NCBI GenBank assembly: GCA_910579805.1
Contig: CAJTWM010000010.1
Location: 51,406-115,405 of the forward strand
Length of the DNA stretch: 64,000 nucleotides
Direction: 5' to 3'
From: an uncultured Lachnospiraceae bacterium
Lineage (GTDB): Bacteria > Bacillota > Clostridia > Lachnospirales > Lachnospiraceae
The position numbers and the translations under genes are program-made. The notes under the pieces were generated by a model, which saw only the letters and a program-made list of their open reading frames with translations, was not told the origin of the DNA and made no database searches. Below are positions 8,461 through 17,740 of this stretch, one piece after another. Numbering within the stretch: the first letter of the stretch is position 1; each line of letters begins with the position of its first letter.

Positions 8461-9909
8461 ATGCCAAAGAATCAATCTATTCAAACAGAAAACCAAGATA
8501 AGTTAAAAGAGGAGTGCGGCGTTTTCGGTATGTACGATTTCGACGGAAACGACGTGGCTTCTACAATCTATTACGGGCTTTTTGCCTTACAGCACAGAGG
8601 TCAGGAAAGCTGCGGCATCGCGGTCAGCGATACGATGGGGCCTAAAGGCAAAGTAGCGAGTTATAAAGATATGGGGCTTTTGAACGAAGCCTTTACGCCG
8701 GAAACGCTGGAAAAATTAAAGGGCGATATCGGCGTCGGACATGTGCGGTATTCTACCGCGGGCAGCAGTACCAGAGAGAATGCGCAGCCTTTGGTGCTTA
8801 ATTATGTAAAGGGTACGCTTGGGCTTGCCCATAACGGAAATCTGATCAATGCACCGGAACTGAGAAGAGAATTGGAATATACCGGCGCGATCTTCCAGAC
8901 GACTATCGATTCCGAGGTCATAGCCTATCATATCGCAAGGGAGCGGTTAAATTCAAAGACGGTGGAAGAAGCGGTAGGACGGGCTATGGATAAGATCAAG
9001 GGAGCCTATTCCCTGATCGTGATGTCTCCGAGGAAACTGATCGGCGCAAGGGATCCTTTCGGGTTCAGGCCGTTATGTATCGGGAAAAGGGATAACGCTT
9101 ATATTCTTGCTTCGGAAAGCTGTGCGCTGGATACGATAGGCGCGTCTTTTGTACGGGACGTGGAGCCGGGGGAGATCGTTATCATTTCACCTGAGAAGGG
9201 GCTGGAGTCCGACAAAAGCCATTGTATCAAAAAAGAAGAACACGCAAGATGCGTATTCGAATATATTTATTTTGCAAGGCCGGACAGCTATATTGACAAT
9301 GTCAGCGTATATAATTCCCGGATTTTGGCCGGAAAGTTCCTTGCCATGGATTCGCCGGTGGACGCGGATCTTGTAGTCGGCGTGCCGGAATCGGGAAACT
9401 GTGCGGCAATGGGATATTCCCTGCAGTCGGGGATTCCTTACGGAACCGCTTTCGTAAAAAATACTTATGTAGGGCGTACTTTTATCAAACCCAAGCAGAA
9501 AACAAGGGAAAGCAGCGTACAGGTAAAGTTAAACGCCATACGCGAAGTGGTAAGGGACAAGCGGATCATTATCATCGACGATTCTATCGTACGCGGCACT
9601 ACGTCGGACCGGATCGTCAGGATGCTGCGTGAAGCGGGCGCGAAAGAAGTGCATATGCGTGTCAGCTCCCCACCGTTTTTGTGGCCCTGCTATTTCGGCA
9701 CGGACGTGCCTGCGAAGGAGCAGTTGATCGCCCATAACCGAAGCATAGAAGAGATCAGCGGGCTGATCGGTACGGATTCTTTAGGATATTTAAAGATAGA
9801 ACGTCTGTCTCAGATCGTGGACGGATTGGAGATCTGTACCGGGTGTTTTACGGGACGGTATCCGATCGAGCCTCCTGAAGAAGACATCAGAGGAGAATTT
9901 GAAAAATAA
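8461..9909 (+). CDS. purF: amidophosphoribosyltransferase
   Basis: 482 residues; catalyses the first committed step of purine synthesis, PRPP plus glutamine to phosphoribosylamine. The glutaminase cysteine is Cys19 in KEECGVFG, so an 18-residue propeptide is predicted to be removed, as in Bacillus PurF. The cysteines ARCVFEY, WPCYFG and ICTGC match the four ligands of the structural 4Fe-4S cluster of the Bacillus-type enzyme. The PRPP loop is IIIIDDSIVRGTTS. The ATG abuts the purC stop codon directly, so translation is probably coupled; I see no strong separate ribosome binding site. Confidence 0.97.
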   Translation: MPKNQSIQTENQDKLKEECGVFGMYDFDGNDVASTIYYGLFALQHRGQESCGIAVSDTMGPKGKVASYKDMGLLNEAFTPETLEKLKGDIGVGHVRYSTAGSSTRENAQPLVLNYVKGTLGLAHNGNLINAPELRRELEYTGAIFQTTIDSEVIAYHIARERLNSKTVEEAVGRAMDKIKGAYSLIVMSPRKLIGARDPFGFRPLCIGKRDNAYILASESCALDTIGASFVRDVEPGEIVIISPEKGLESDKSHCIKKEEHARCVFEYIYFARPDSYIDNVSVYNSRILAGKFLAMDSPVDADLVVGVPESGNCAAMGYSLQSGIPYGTAFVKNTYVGRTFIKPKQKTRESSVQVKLNAIREVVRDKRIIIIDDSIVRGTTSDRIVRMLREAGAKEVHMRVSSPPFLWPCYFGTDVPAKEQLIAHNRSIEEISGLIGTDSLGYLKIERLSQIVDGLEICTGCFTGRYPIEPPEEDIRGEFEK

Positions 9910-9941
9910 ATAGAAATAAGCATAAAGAAAGTAACGGTGAA

Positions 9942-9969
9942 GCCTCCCACTGTAGTTAACAGGGGAGGC
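9942..9969 (+). terminator. stem-loop after purF
   Basis: GCCTCCC pairs with GGGAGGC, extended by CTGT/ACAG around a five-base loop with one bulged A. There is no T-run behind it, so it may be an RNA-processing or stabilising hairpin between purF and purB rather than a true terminator. Confidence 0.4.
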
Positions 9970-10030
9970 CAAACTGCTATGAAGGGGTGCGCGCCCGAAT
10001 TGGCAGACTGAAAAGAATGGAGGATTTATA

Positions 10031-11464
10031 ATGGGTACAGACAGATATCAGAGTCCGCTTTCCGAGCGTTATGCGAGCAAGGAAATGCAGTATATTTTTT
10101 CGCCGGATATGAAGTTTCGGACGTGGAGGAAACTATGGATCGCATTGGCGGAGACGGAAAAAGAACTGGGACTGAAGATCACCGACGAGCAGATTGAGGA
10201 ATTAAAAGCCCATGCGGAGGATATTAATTACGATGTGGCAAAAGAAAGGGAAAAACAGGTACGCCACGATGTGATGAGCCATGTATATGCCTACGGCGCG
10301 CAGTGTCCGAAAGCAAAGGGCATTATCCATCTCGGGGCCACATCCTGCTATGTGGGAGACAATACGGATATTATCGTGATGACGCAGGCGCTTAAACTGG
10401 TGAAAAAAAAGCTGGTGAATGTGATCGCGGAGCTTGCGGATTTTGCCGAAAAATATAAAGCCCAGCCGACCCTTGCGTTTACCCATTTCCAGCCGGCGCA
10501 GCCGACTACCGTGGGAAAAAGGGCGGCTCTTTGGCTGCAGGAATTTTATTTGGATTTGGAAGATTTGGATCATGTGCTTTCCCAGATGAAGCTGTTAGGA
10601 TCGAAGGGGACTACGGGAACGCAGGCTTCTTTTTTGGAACTGTTTGACGGGGATCAGGAAAGGATCGATAAGATCGATCCGATGATTGCGGAGAAGATGG
10701 GATTTCAGGAGTGTTTTCCGGTTTCGGGACAGACGTATTCCCGTAAGGTGGATACCAGAGTGGCAAACGTGCTGGCAGGGATTGCCGCAAGCGCCCATAA
10801 AATGTCCAACGATATCCGTCTTTTGCAGCACTTAAAAGAAGTGGAAGAGCCTTTTGAAAAAAGCCAGATCGGTTCTTCCGCAATGGCGTATAAGAGAAAT
10901 CCTATGCGCAGCGAAAGGATTGCGTCGCTGTCAAGATATGTGATGATAGACGCTCTGAATCCGGCGATTACCTCCGCTACCCAGTGGTTCGAGCGGACGC
11001 TGGACGATTCCGCGAATAAACGTCTTTCCATTCCGGAAGGTTTTCTTGCCGTTGACGGCATTTTGGATCTTTGTCTGAACGTTGTGGACGGATTGGTAGT
11101 TTATCCGAAGGTCATTGAAAAGCGCCTGATGAGCGAGCTGCCCTTTATGGCTACGGAAAACATCATGATGGATGCGGTCAAATTAGGTGGGGACAGACAG
11201 GAACTGCATGAAAAGATCCGTACTCTTTCCATGGAGGCGGGAAAAAACGTTAAAGTCGAAGGAAAGGAAAATAACCTTTTGGAACTGATCGCGGCAGATC
11301 CGGCATTTAATATGACATTGGAGGACTTGCAGAAAACGATGGAACCTTCCAGATATGTGGGACGTTCCAAGGAGCAGGTGGAGAGTTTTCTCGAAAAGGT
11401 GATACGGCCGGTACTTGCGGAAAATGAGGAACTGCTCGGCGTGAAAGCGCAGATCAACGTGTAA
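10031..11464 (+). CDS. purB: adenylosuccinate lyase
   Basis: 477 residues, the usual size of the longer adenylosuccinate lyase form. The enzyme acts twice in purine synthesis, cleaving SAICAR and adenylosuccinate with release of fumarate. The fumarase/aspartase superfamily signature GSSAMAYKRNPMRSERI carries the mobile catalytic serine loop. The segments TSCYVGDNTD and HFQPAQPTTVGKRAA also fit. Start ATG follows GGAGG at good distance. It lies about 120 bases after purF behind a hairpin, so it may have a partly separate transcript. Confidence 0.96.
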   Translation: MGTDRYQSPLSERYASKEMQYIFSPDMKFRTWRKLWIALAETEKELGLKITDEQIEELKAHAEDINYDVAKEREKQVRHDVMSHVYAYGAQCPKAKGIIHLGATSCYVGDNTDIIVMTQALKLVKKKLVNVIAELADFAEKYKAQPTLAFTHFQPAQPTTVGKRAALWLQEFYLDLEDLDHVLSQMKLLGSKGTTGTQASFLELFDGDQERIDKIDPMIAEKMGFQECFPVSGQTYSRKVDTRVANVLAGIAASAHKMSNDIRLLQHLKEVEEPFEKSQIGSSAMAYKRNPMRSERIASLSRYVMIDALNPAITSATQWFERTLDDSANKRLSIPEGFLAVDGILDLCLNVVDGLVVYPKVIEKRLMSELPFMATENIMMDAVKLGGDRQELHEKIRTLSMEAGKNVKVEGKENNLLELIAADPAFNMTLEDLQKTMEPSRYVGRSKEQVESFLEKVIRPVLAENEELLGVKAQINV

Positions 11465-11558
11465 GAGGTTTTCCATGAGCGTTCCAATAGGCGCTTTTCT
11501 TCTGCGCTGCTTTGGTGGTGTAGCGGAAGAGCGCGATAAGAGTGAAGGAGGAATTTTT

Positions 11559-12947
11559 ATGTTGGGTGATTTTATATCGGAAAAAAGACAACTTTTTTCC
11601 GCGGGGATGCATACGGAACTGCGTGCGCAGGAAAACAGGCAAAGAAAGGTGACTCTTGCGGCGGGAAACCTGACGACGAATAGCAGGACGGAAACTGCCG
11701 GGGTTTCGGCAAGAGTTTACAAAAACGGCGTTTACGGTTTTTCCTCAATGGCGGAGTGCTCCGGGCAGGCGGCGGAGACGGTTTTAAAGGCGGCCACCGA
11801 AAACGCGGTATTTATGGATGGACATATTGGGAAAGGAAAGGGAAATCTCCCTGCCATTTCTTCAGGAAATGTGTTGCTGAATAAAGAGATTACGGATGCC
11901 GGGCAGAAGAGTTATATTGAATTTGCAAGAGAACTGGATTCCTATATCGTTAAAAAATATCCGAAGCTTTCAAGCCGCACTATCTCCGTTATGGCGGACT
12001 CTATGGAGAAGCGGATCGTTACTTCGGACGGTTACAGCGGCCATATTGCTTTGCCGAGAGGACATGTTTATCTGTTTTTAAACACGGAGACGGACGCGGG
12101 GATTCCGGTTGATCTTTTCTGTGCGGCAGCGGGAGGGTTCGGCAATTTTGAGGATCATTTTACCGATCCGGCGTTTTTTTATCCTAAGATCGACGAACTT
12201 TACGAAAAACTGATGCATAAGCGGGAAGGCGTTTATGCCGAGGCCGGACAAAAAACAGTTGTTTTGGGAGGATTTTTATCCGGTATGCTGGCACATGAAG
12301 CAGTGGGACATACGGTGGAGGCGGATATTGTGCTTGGCGGTTCCGTGGCTGGCCCGGCGTTAAATAAAAGGGTGGCTTCCGATCTTGTAACAATGGTGGA
12401 TTATGCCCATACTACTCCTTTCGGCCCGGCGCCCCTTCCGGTGTTATTGGACGATGAAGGCACGCCCGCAGAGGATGCGGTTTTAATAAAGGACGGTATT
12501 CTGACCGGATATATGAACAGCAGGGAGACGGCGGAGCATTTTGGCATGAAGCCGCAGGGGAATGCAAGGGCATGGAGCTTTTCGGACGAACCTTTGATCC
12601 GTATGCGCAATACGACGGTTCTTCCCGGAAAAGACAAGCTGGAGGACATGATCGCCTCCGTGGAGGACGGTTATTATCTGACCGATGCCGGTAACGGGCA
12701 GGCAGATCTGACAGGAGAATTTATGTTCGGTACTACCATGGGATATGAGATCAAGCACGGAAAACTGGGCCGCGCCATTTTAGACACGACGATTTCCGGC
12801 GTAGCCTTCGAGATGCTAAAGACGGTAGATATGGTTTCGGACAGTGTAACTTGGTCAAGTTCGGGATTTTGCGGTAAAAAACAGATCATGCCGGTAGGAA
12901 TGGGCGGCCCGGCGCTTCGCTGTCAAGTTATGGTAGGAGGTCGTTAG
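11559..12947 (+). CDS. tldD: TldD-type metalloprotease subunit
   Basis: 462 residues from ATG 11559, chosen because AAGGAGG lies just upstream; the longer frame from 11475 has no ribosome binding site. TldD/TldE forms a heterodimeric zinc protease that degrades unfolded or modified peptides and matures some RiPPs. The active-site HEAVGHTVEADIV (HExxxH) is intact, as are the GGFLSGMLAHE and glycine-rich C-terminal segments. The partner subunit starts two bases after its stop. No precursor peptide gene was seen nearby, so housekeeping peptide turnover is as likely as RiPP maturation. Confidence 0.9.
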   Translation: MLGDFISEKRQLFSAGMHTELRAQENRQRKVTLAAGNLTTNSRTETAGVSARVYKNGVYGFSSMAECSGQAAETVLKAATENAVFMDGHIGKGKGNLPAISSGNVLLNKEITDAGQKSYIEFARELDSYIVKKYPKLSSRTISVMADSMEKRIVTSDGYSGHIALPRGHVYLFLNTETDAGIPVDLFCAAAGGFGNFEDHFTDPAFFYPKIDELYEKLMHKREGVYAEAGQKTVVLGGFLSGMLAHEAVGHTVEADIVLGGSVAGPALNKRVASDLVTMVDYAHTTPFGPAPLPVLLDDEGTPAEDAVLIKDGILTGYMNSRETAEHFGMKPQGNARAWSFSDEPLIRMRNTTVLPGKDKLEDMIASVEDGYYLTDAGNGQADLTGEFMFGTTMGYEIKHGKLGRAILDTTISGVAFEMLKTVDMVSDSVTWSSSGFCGKKQIMPVGMGGPALRCQVMVGGR

Positions 12948-12949
12948 TT

Positions 12950-14248
12950 ATGGAAAATATTCAGATCGTTGCAGATAGAACAGAAGAGATCTTAAAGGAA
13001 AAAGACGTACAGATGGCATATTTTACGGTATCCTCGTCAGAGATGCGGGAGTTTAATGTGGAGGGCGGGGAATTTTCGCTTTTTCGTACCCTGTATGACA
13101 GTGATCTCAATATTACGGTTTATAAGGATCAGAAAAAAGGCGTCGTTACCATCAACCGGTTAGAAGAGCCGGCTATCAGAGAAGCCGTGGAAAATGGTTT
13201 AAAATCCGCCGAGTCGGGCATTGCGGATCCCGATCACGGTATTGCGCCGAAGCAGGAAAAGAAAGTGTTCCGGCAGGGCGTATATGAGCCTGATATCGAG
13301 CGTTTCTTTGCCCGTTCCCAAGAGTTGATGGAGGATGTGAAAGAGCAGTTTCCTAAGATTCTGATCCATAGTATCGTGCTGAGCCATACGAAATATCATT
13401 CGGTTTACCGGAATACCAACGGTACGGAATTTGAGACTTATTCCGGAGCGTATTCGGTTTCTCTCGGATTTGCGGGGCATGAAGGGGAGCAGACGACTTC
13501 GCTTTGCGGAAGCGAATTTAAAACGGAGAGTTTGGAGAAACCGTTTATCAGCCTTGGCTCTTTAAAAAAGGATCTGGAGGACGCGCAGGCACAGCTTGGC
13601 CCGGTTTCGCTTTCAGGGAAATTAGACGGCGTACTGATCCTGACGCCCCAATGTCTGTCGGAACTGCTATATGGCGTCATCAGTAATTTCGTTTCGGATC
13701 ATGCCGTTTTGGAAAAGACCAGTATATGGATGGATAAGCTTGGTAAAAAGGTGGCGGACGAGAGGCTTACTATTTCAGCGGCGCCTTTAGACGAGAGGAT
13801 CTTGTGCGGACAGAGGTATACGCAGGAGGGATTTTTGGCGGAAAATTATGATGTGATAAAGAACGGCGTGTTACAGTCGTTTATGCTTTCTTTGTATGTG
13901 GCGAATAAGACCGGCTTTGAGCGCGCGAAGAATACATCCTACGCCATTGTAATAGAAGGCGGGGATATGTCCTATGAAGAGATGATCAGGAATGTGAAAA
14001 GCGGTATGATCGTAGGCGGCTTTTCCGGCGGACAGCCAAGCGTAAACGGAGATTTTTCCGGCGTGGCGAAAAACGGGTTTCTGATTGAAGACGGTAACAT
14101 AAAAGGCGCGGTCACCGAAGTGATGATAAGCGGCAATTTGAGCGAACTTCTGAATCACCTTGTCGGAATTTCCAAAGAGACGGTAGCGGACGGCGACAAA
14201 GTGCTGCCGTATATGGCGTTTACAGATGTGGTGATCGCGGGAAAATAA
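12950..14248 (+). CDS. tldE: TldE/PmbA-type protease partner subunit
   Basis: 432 residues. This is the partner lacking the HExxxH motif, as expected for TldE/PmbA. Recognisable segments are MREFNVEGGEFSLFRT at the N-terminus and the FSGGQPSVNGDFSGVAKNG C-terminal region. In characterised pairs the TldE chain builds the substrate tunnel together with TldD. ATG 12950 has AGGAGG upstream within the end of tldD, and the two-base spacing shows translational coupling. Confidence 0.9.
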   Translation: MENIQIVADRTEEILKEKDVQMAYFTVSSSEMREFNVEGGEFSLFRTLYDSDLNITVYKDQKKGVVTINRLEEPAIREAVENGLKSAESGIADPDHGIAPKQEKKVFRQGVYEPDIERFFARSQELMEDVKEQFPKILIHSIVLSHTKYHSVYRNTNGTEFETYSGAYSVSLGFAGHEGEQTTSLCGSEFKTESLEKPFISLGSLKKDLEDAQAQLGPVSLSGKLDGVLILTPQCLSELLYGVISNFVSDHAVLEKTSIWMDKLGKKVADERLTISAAPLDERILCGQRYTQEGFLAENYDVIKNGVLQSFMLSLYVANKTGFERAKNTSYAIVIEGGDMSYEEMIRNVKSGMIVGGFSGGQPSVNGDFSGVAKNGFLIEDGNIKGAVTEVMISGNLSELLNHLVGISKETVADGDKVLPYMAFTDVVIAGK

Positions 14249-14332
14249 GGGGCTGTGGATCAGGAGGATTACCGGGAACGGCCGGATTGTCTGAATTTTA
14301 CCCCAAACGGGTTATTATTTTTTTACTTTTAT

Positions 14333-14346
14333 ACGATATATATCGT
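14333..14346. promoter_or_regulatory. 14-bp perfect palindrome upstream of DUF6033 gene
   Basis: ACGATATATATCGT reads identically on both strands. An imperfect inverted repeat follows around 14352-14375 (AAATTTCCT and AGGAAAAATTT). Both lie in the leader region of the DUF6033 gene and could be operator sites. No matching regulator is identified. Confidence 0.35.
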
Positions 14347-14409
14347 GAAATTAAAAATTTCCTACAGGAAAAATTTTGGTACATAGCGGTTGCAATGGAG
14401 GGCAAAGAG

Positions 14410-15114
14410 ATGAACAAAATAGGAAGTTACGGTATTTATCAAAACAGTCTTTATGAAAATTCGGTACAGTCCGCAAAGGAGAAAGAAAAGACATCCAAAG
14501 CGGGAAAAAGTGAAAAAAACGGTCAGGTACGTCTGAGCAGCAGAGCCAAAAAACTTTTGGAAGAATTGCAGAAGCGTTATAAAAATATGGATTTTATGGT
14601 GGCGGACTATGAAACGGAGGAAGAAGCTGCAAGCTATCTGAACAGAGGGACGAAAGAATACAGCGTATTGATCGATCCGGAAACCTTAGAGGCAATGGCG
14701 GCAGACGCCGATGTAAAAGAAAAATATATCGGGAAACTGGAAGAAGCGACGAAAAGCCTTACCGATATGAAAGAACAGCTTGGCGAAGAGGGAAACGATG
14801 TGACGCGTCTGGGCATTTCTATTGACAAAGACGGCAGCGTTTCTTACTTTGCAGAATTGGAAAAGATGGGCGAGAAACAGAGGGAGCGCATCGAAAAAGC
14901 AAGAGAAGACAAAAAGGAAGAAAAAGCGGAGCGGGAAAAGAAAGCGGAAAACAAAGAGACGGCGGCATACGATAAGTTTGCTCAAAATAAAAAGACGACA
15001 GTTTGGGCGGATTCGCCGGAAGAGCTGCTATCAAAGATCAAAAACGTAGACTGGGATAAAGTAAAGACTCAAAACGCAGTGACAAACGGCGGAAATCTTG
15101 ATTTTAAGGCATAA
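14410..15114 (+). CDS. DUF6033 family protein
   Basis: 234 residues from ATG 14410, chosen because GGAGGG lies eight bases upstream; the in-frame ATG at 14287 has poorer context and adds an unlikely hydrophobic stretch. The start MNKIGSYGIYQNSLYE, a LSSRAKKLLEELQKRY segment and a long lysine/glutamate-rich helix (about residues 165-205) match DUF6033, a Clostridia family of unknown function. It has no signal peptide or membrane segment. It stands between two terminator-like regions and is probably its own transcript. Its role is not known. Confidence 0.75.
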   Translation: MNKIGSYGIYQNSLYENSVQSAKEKEKTSKAGKSEKNGQVRLSSRAKKLLEELQKRYKNMDFMVADYETEEEAASYLNRGTKEYSVLIDPETLEAMAADADVKEKYIGKLEEATKSLTDMKEQLGEEGNDVTRLGISIDKDGSVSYFAELEKMGEKQRERIEKAREDKKEEKAEREKKAENKETAAYDKFAQNKKTTVWADSPEELLSKIKNVDWDKVKTQNAVTNGGNLDFKA

Positions 15115-15198
15115 CAGACTGGAAATTCATTCTGCATAATTCATGCAAGTGCCAAGCGGCCAGCAGGCCGCATGAAAGAATTTATAGGAAGAGTAAGG

Positions 15199-15240
15199 AA
15201 AGCAGTTGCGGGTAGTATGGCTTGCGGCTGCTTTTCTTGT
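15199..15240 (+). terminator. intrinsic terminator after DUF6033 gene
   Basis: AAAGCAGTTGC (15199-15209) pairs with GCGGCTGCTTT (15224-15234), allowing G-T pairs, and is followed by TTCTTGT. A second compact hairpin, GCGGCC-AGCA-GGCCGC, lies just before it near 15156-15171. Confidence 0.6.
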
Positions 15241-15334
15241 ATAAGTGTGAAATCTTTTCCGCCAAGGAATTTTGTTAAGAACAGATTCCGGAAAGGGAGA
15301 AGGAACAAACGATGGAACAGGAAGGTTGGAAATA

Positions 15335-16435
15335 TTGGAGTATTCAGAAAAAGAGCTAGTCAGAATAGCAAAAAGGGAAAACAATAAAAAAAGGAATTAT
15401 TTGGTGGTAAATCCGCGGCAGGGGAAACATATTCCCGTTTCCCCCAGCGAAGCGCTGGAGCTTTTTGGACAGTTGGCGCGGCAGGTAAAGGATCTTTACA
15501 AAGAAGAAAAACTGTTGACGATAGGATTTGCCGAGACGGCAACGGCGATTGGCGCGCATGTTGCGTCCTGTCTGGGGACGAGTTATATCCAGACTACACG
15601 GGAGGAAATTCCGGGGGTACATTATCTGTATTTCTCGGAGACTCACAGCCATGCGACAGAACAGAAGCTGGTAAAAGAAGATATGGATGAGATCCTGCCC
15701 CAAATCGACCGGATTCTTTTTGTGGAAGACGAGGTAACTACGGGGAATACTATATTGAATATAATGGATGTCATGGAAAGGACTTATTCCCGTAAGTTTC
15801 AGTTTTCGGTCGCATCCCTGTTGAACGGGATGGACGAAGAGGCGCTTTCGTCCTACAAGGACAGGGGAGCAGGCCTGCATTATATCCTCAAGACCGACCA
15901 TAGCGGTTATCCCCAAGCGGCGGAGCAATTCGGGGACGACGGAAAGTATAGGGAGGCAAAGACAACGTGCAGTTCTTTACCCGCAGCAATCAAAGCAGCC
16001 GGATGGATGAACGCGCGCAGGCTGGTTGATGCCAACCGGTATCAGACGGCATGTGAAGAACTTTGGAAAGTAATAGAAAAGGCAATGCCGATAGAAAGCG
16101 GGAAAAAATATCTGGTGGTCGGAACCGAAGAATTTATGTATCCTGCGCTTTATGTGGGAAAGAAAATGGAGGAGCTTGGAGGATGGGTAAGAACCCATTC
16201 CACCACGAGAAGCCCTATCATGGTAAGCAGTGAGGCGGCATATCCGCTGCATACGAGATACGAGTTGAAAAGCTTGTACGACAAGGAAAGGACAACGTAT
16301 CTTTACGAGATAGGGAAGTATGATAAAGTACTTGTATTAACGGACGCCCAGAATGAGGAGAGCGAGGGAGTCTGTTCGTTATATCAGGCGCTTTCGGATA
16401 CCGGCGGCTCTATCCTGACGGTTAGGTGGTGTTGA
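15335..16435 (+). CDS. Ter-associated phosphoribosyltransferase (TRSP-domain type)
   Basis: 366 residues from TTG 15335, chosen because AGGAAGG lies nine bases upstream; an in-frame TTG at 15272 is weaker. The N-terminal half is an orotate-type phosphoribosyltransferase fold with the PRPP loop ILFVEDEVTTGNTI. The C-terminal half (SGKKYLVVGTEEFMYPAL onward) fits the TRSP domain that accompanies it in Ter loci. Comparative genomics links this family to a TerD-associated pathway for a nucleoside-like product; the actual base and product are unknown. The StiP-like gene begins one base after the stop, so the two are translationally coupled. Confidence 0.85.
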   Translation: MEYSEKELVRIAKRENNKKRNYLVVNPRQGKHIPVSPSEALELFGQLARQVKDLYKEEKLLTIGFAETATAIGAHVASCLGTSYIQTTREEIPGVHYLYFSETHSHATEQKLVKEDMDEILPQIDRILFVEDEVTTGNTILNIMDVMERTYSRKFQFSVASLLNGMDEEALSSYKDRGAGLHYILKTDHSGYPQAAEQFGDDGKYREAKTTCSSLPAAIKAAGWMNARRLVDANRYQTACEELWKVIEKAMPIESGKKYLVVGTEEFMYPALYVGKKMEELGGWVRTHSTTRSPIMVSSEAAYPLHTRYELKSLYDKERTTYLYEIGKYDKVLVLTDAQNEESEGVCSLYQALSDTGGSILTVRWC

Positions 16436-16436
16436 T

Positions 16437-17486
16437 TTGAGAAGTTCATATTTGGAAAAGGACGTTGTTTTGTTATTGAAGGATATTACGGGCGCAGTGG
16501 AGCCCCAGTCTACCAAAGAGCGTGAAAAGCTGATTCAGGCGGGAAAGCATTACAGTGAAATGCTCCCTATAGAATATGTGCCGACGGACAGGTATATGGA
16601 GGCGTATCAGGAGGCGTTGGAAATCTTTGCGGCGTCCAATGCGGACGCGATAGGATGTCTGGCAGAGAAGGTGATCGGAAAAAGAGGGAAGGGCGTGGTC
16701 CTCGTGTCTTTGGCACGGGCCGGAATACCGATAGGGATTTTACTGAAAAGATATATTCGTTACAGATACCAGATCGACGTGCCCCATTATTCCGTTTCCA
16801 TTATCAGGGGAAAAGGGATAGACGGTAATGCTATGAAATATCTGCTTGCGCGTTTCAGGCCGGAACAATTGCTTTTTGTGGACGGCTGGATCGGCAAGGG
16901 CGCGATCCTGAATGAGCTGCGTAAGGACATGGAAGAGTATCAGGGCGTTTCTTCGGAGATCGCAGTGGCGGCAGACCCTGCCAATGTGACGAAGCTGTGC
17001 GGTACCCACGAAGATATCCTGATCCCCAGCTCCTGTTTAAACTGTACGGTTTCGGGGTTGATCAGCCGGACATTTTTAAGGAACGACATCATTGGAAAAG
17101 AAGATTTCCATGGCGCCGCATATTATGAAGAGTTAGAAAGTTCCGATCTGTCTTATGATTTCATCCACGCGATAGAAAGTCATTTTACGAAAGAACCAAA
17201 GGAAAGAAAAGCGGTCAGGAGCGGAACTGGCATGGAAGAAGTGCGAAAAATTGCAAAAGTATTCGGGATCAGCGATATTAATTTTATAAAACCGGGCATT
17301 GGAGAAGCCACGCGGGTCTTGCTGCGCAGAGTGCCGTGGAAGATTCTGATCAACGAGGTTTATATGGACAGCAGGGAACTGCGGCATCTGCGCCGCCTTG
17401 CAGAGGAAAAAAATGTGCCGGTTGAAGCTTATCCGCTGAAACATTATAAGTGCTGCGGGATCATTAAGAAGATTGCGGATGCTTAG
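16437..17486 (+). CDS. StiP-like protein with PELOTA RNA-binding domain
   Basis: 349 residues from TTG 16437, supported by AGGTGG seven bases upstream. The family is annotated as cysteine protease StiP, but the sequence also carries phosphoribosyltransferase-like segments (VVLVSLARAGIPIG and LLFVDGWIGKGAIL). A conserved cysteine region is seen (KLCGTH and SSCLNC). The last 60 residues (LLRRVPWKILINEVYMDS) form the PELOTA-type RNA-binding domain described for Ter-locus proteins. I infer action on a nucleotide or RNA rather than proteolysis. The TAG stop is supplied by the first bases of repeat A1. Confidence 0.8.
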   Translation: MRSSYLEKDVVLLLKDITGAVEPQSTKEREKLIQAGKHYSEMLPIEYVPTDRYMEAYQEALEIFAASNADAIGCLAEKVIGKRGKGVVLVSLARAGIPIGILLKRYIRYRYQIDVPHYSVSIIRGKGIDGNAMKYLLARFRPEQLLFVDGWIGKGAILNELRKDMEEYQGVSSEIAVAADPANVTKLCGTHEDILIPSSCLNCTVSGLISRTFLRNDIIGKEDFHGAAYYEELESSDLSYDFIHAIESHFTKEPKERKAVRSGTGMEEVRKIAKVFGISDINFIKPGIGEATRVLLRRVPWKILINEVYMDSRELRHLRRLAEEKNVPVEAYPLKHYKCCGIIKKIADA

Positions 17487-17680
17487 TGTGAAATTAGAAA
17501 TTTCACAATCCTGATTTGCACGCCTGCTGAAGCAGGCAGATGGGAGTTAGTGTGAGAAGAACTTCTAAAGCTCACAGCAAGGGCTGTTTCACAAAGGCAG
17601 CATAGCTGCCTAAGAAGTTCTAAGTCTCACGCTGGAGAATGCCTAAAAAGCGGCATTCTCCCAACGGATTTGAGATGGGA
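17484..17680 (+). repeat. family A structured repeat, copy A1
   Basis: Begins TAGTGTGAAAT at the stop codon of the StiP gene. It contains a 9-bp stem TGTGAAATT/AATTTCACA, a hairpin GCCTGC-TGAA-GCAGGC followed by AGATGGGAG, a long-range stem AGAACTTCT (17558-17566) with AGAAGTTCT (17613-17621), inner hairpins CAGC/GCTG and GGCAGC/GCTGCC, and a final stem GGAGAATGCC/GGCATTCTCC. A second copy in the same direction starts at 18738. Confidence 0.75.
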
Positions 17681-17691
17681 TTTAAAATAGA

Positions 17692-17720
17692 AAAGCCCGT
17701 GCCTGCAATTTGCGGGCTTT
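17692..17720 (+). terminator. terminator-like hairpin before ATP-grasp gene
   Basis: AAAGCCCG (17692-17699) pairs with CGGGCTTT (17713-17720). Only a short T-run follows. It separates repeat A1 from the ATP-grasp start by 20 bases and could attenuate read-through from the StiP gene. Confidence 0.45.
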
Positions 17721-17740
17721 CGGCGGCAGGGAGAAAGAGT

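Noticed and set aside
14287..14409. N-terminal extension of the DUF6033 gene
   Set aside because: The in-frame ATG at 14287 lacks a good ribosome binding site and the stretch contains palindromic DNA; ATG 14410 has GGAGGG at good distance.
16437..17486. Plain cysteine protease
   Set aside because: The StiP name is a family label; phosphoribosyltransferase-like segments and the PELOTA domain fit a nucleotide- or RNA-linked role better.
17639..17740. Coding extension of the ATP-grasp gene into repeat A1
   Set aside because: The bases belong to the repeat's terminal stem and a terminator-like hairpin; the ribosome binding site points to ATG 17741.
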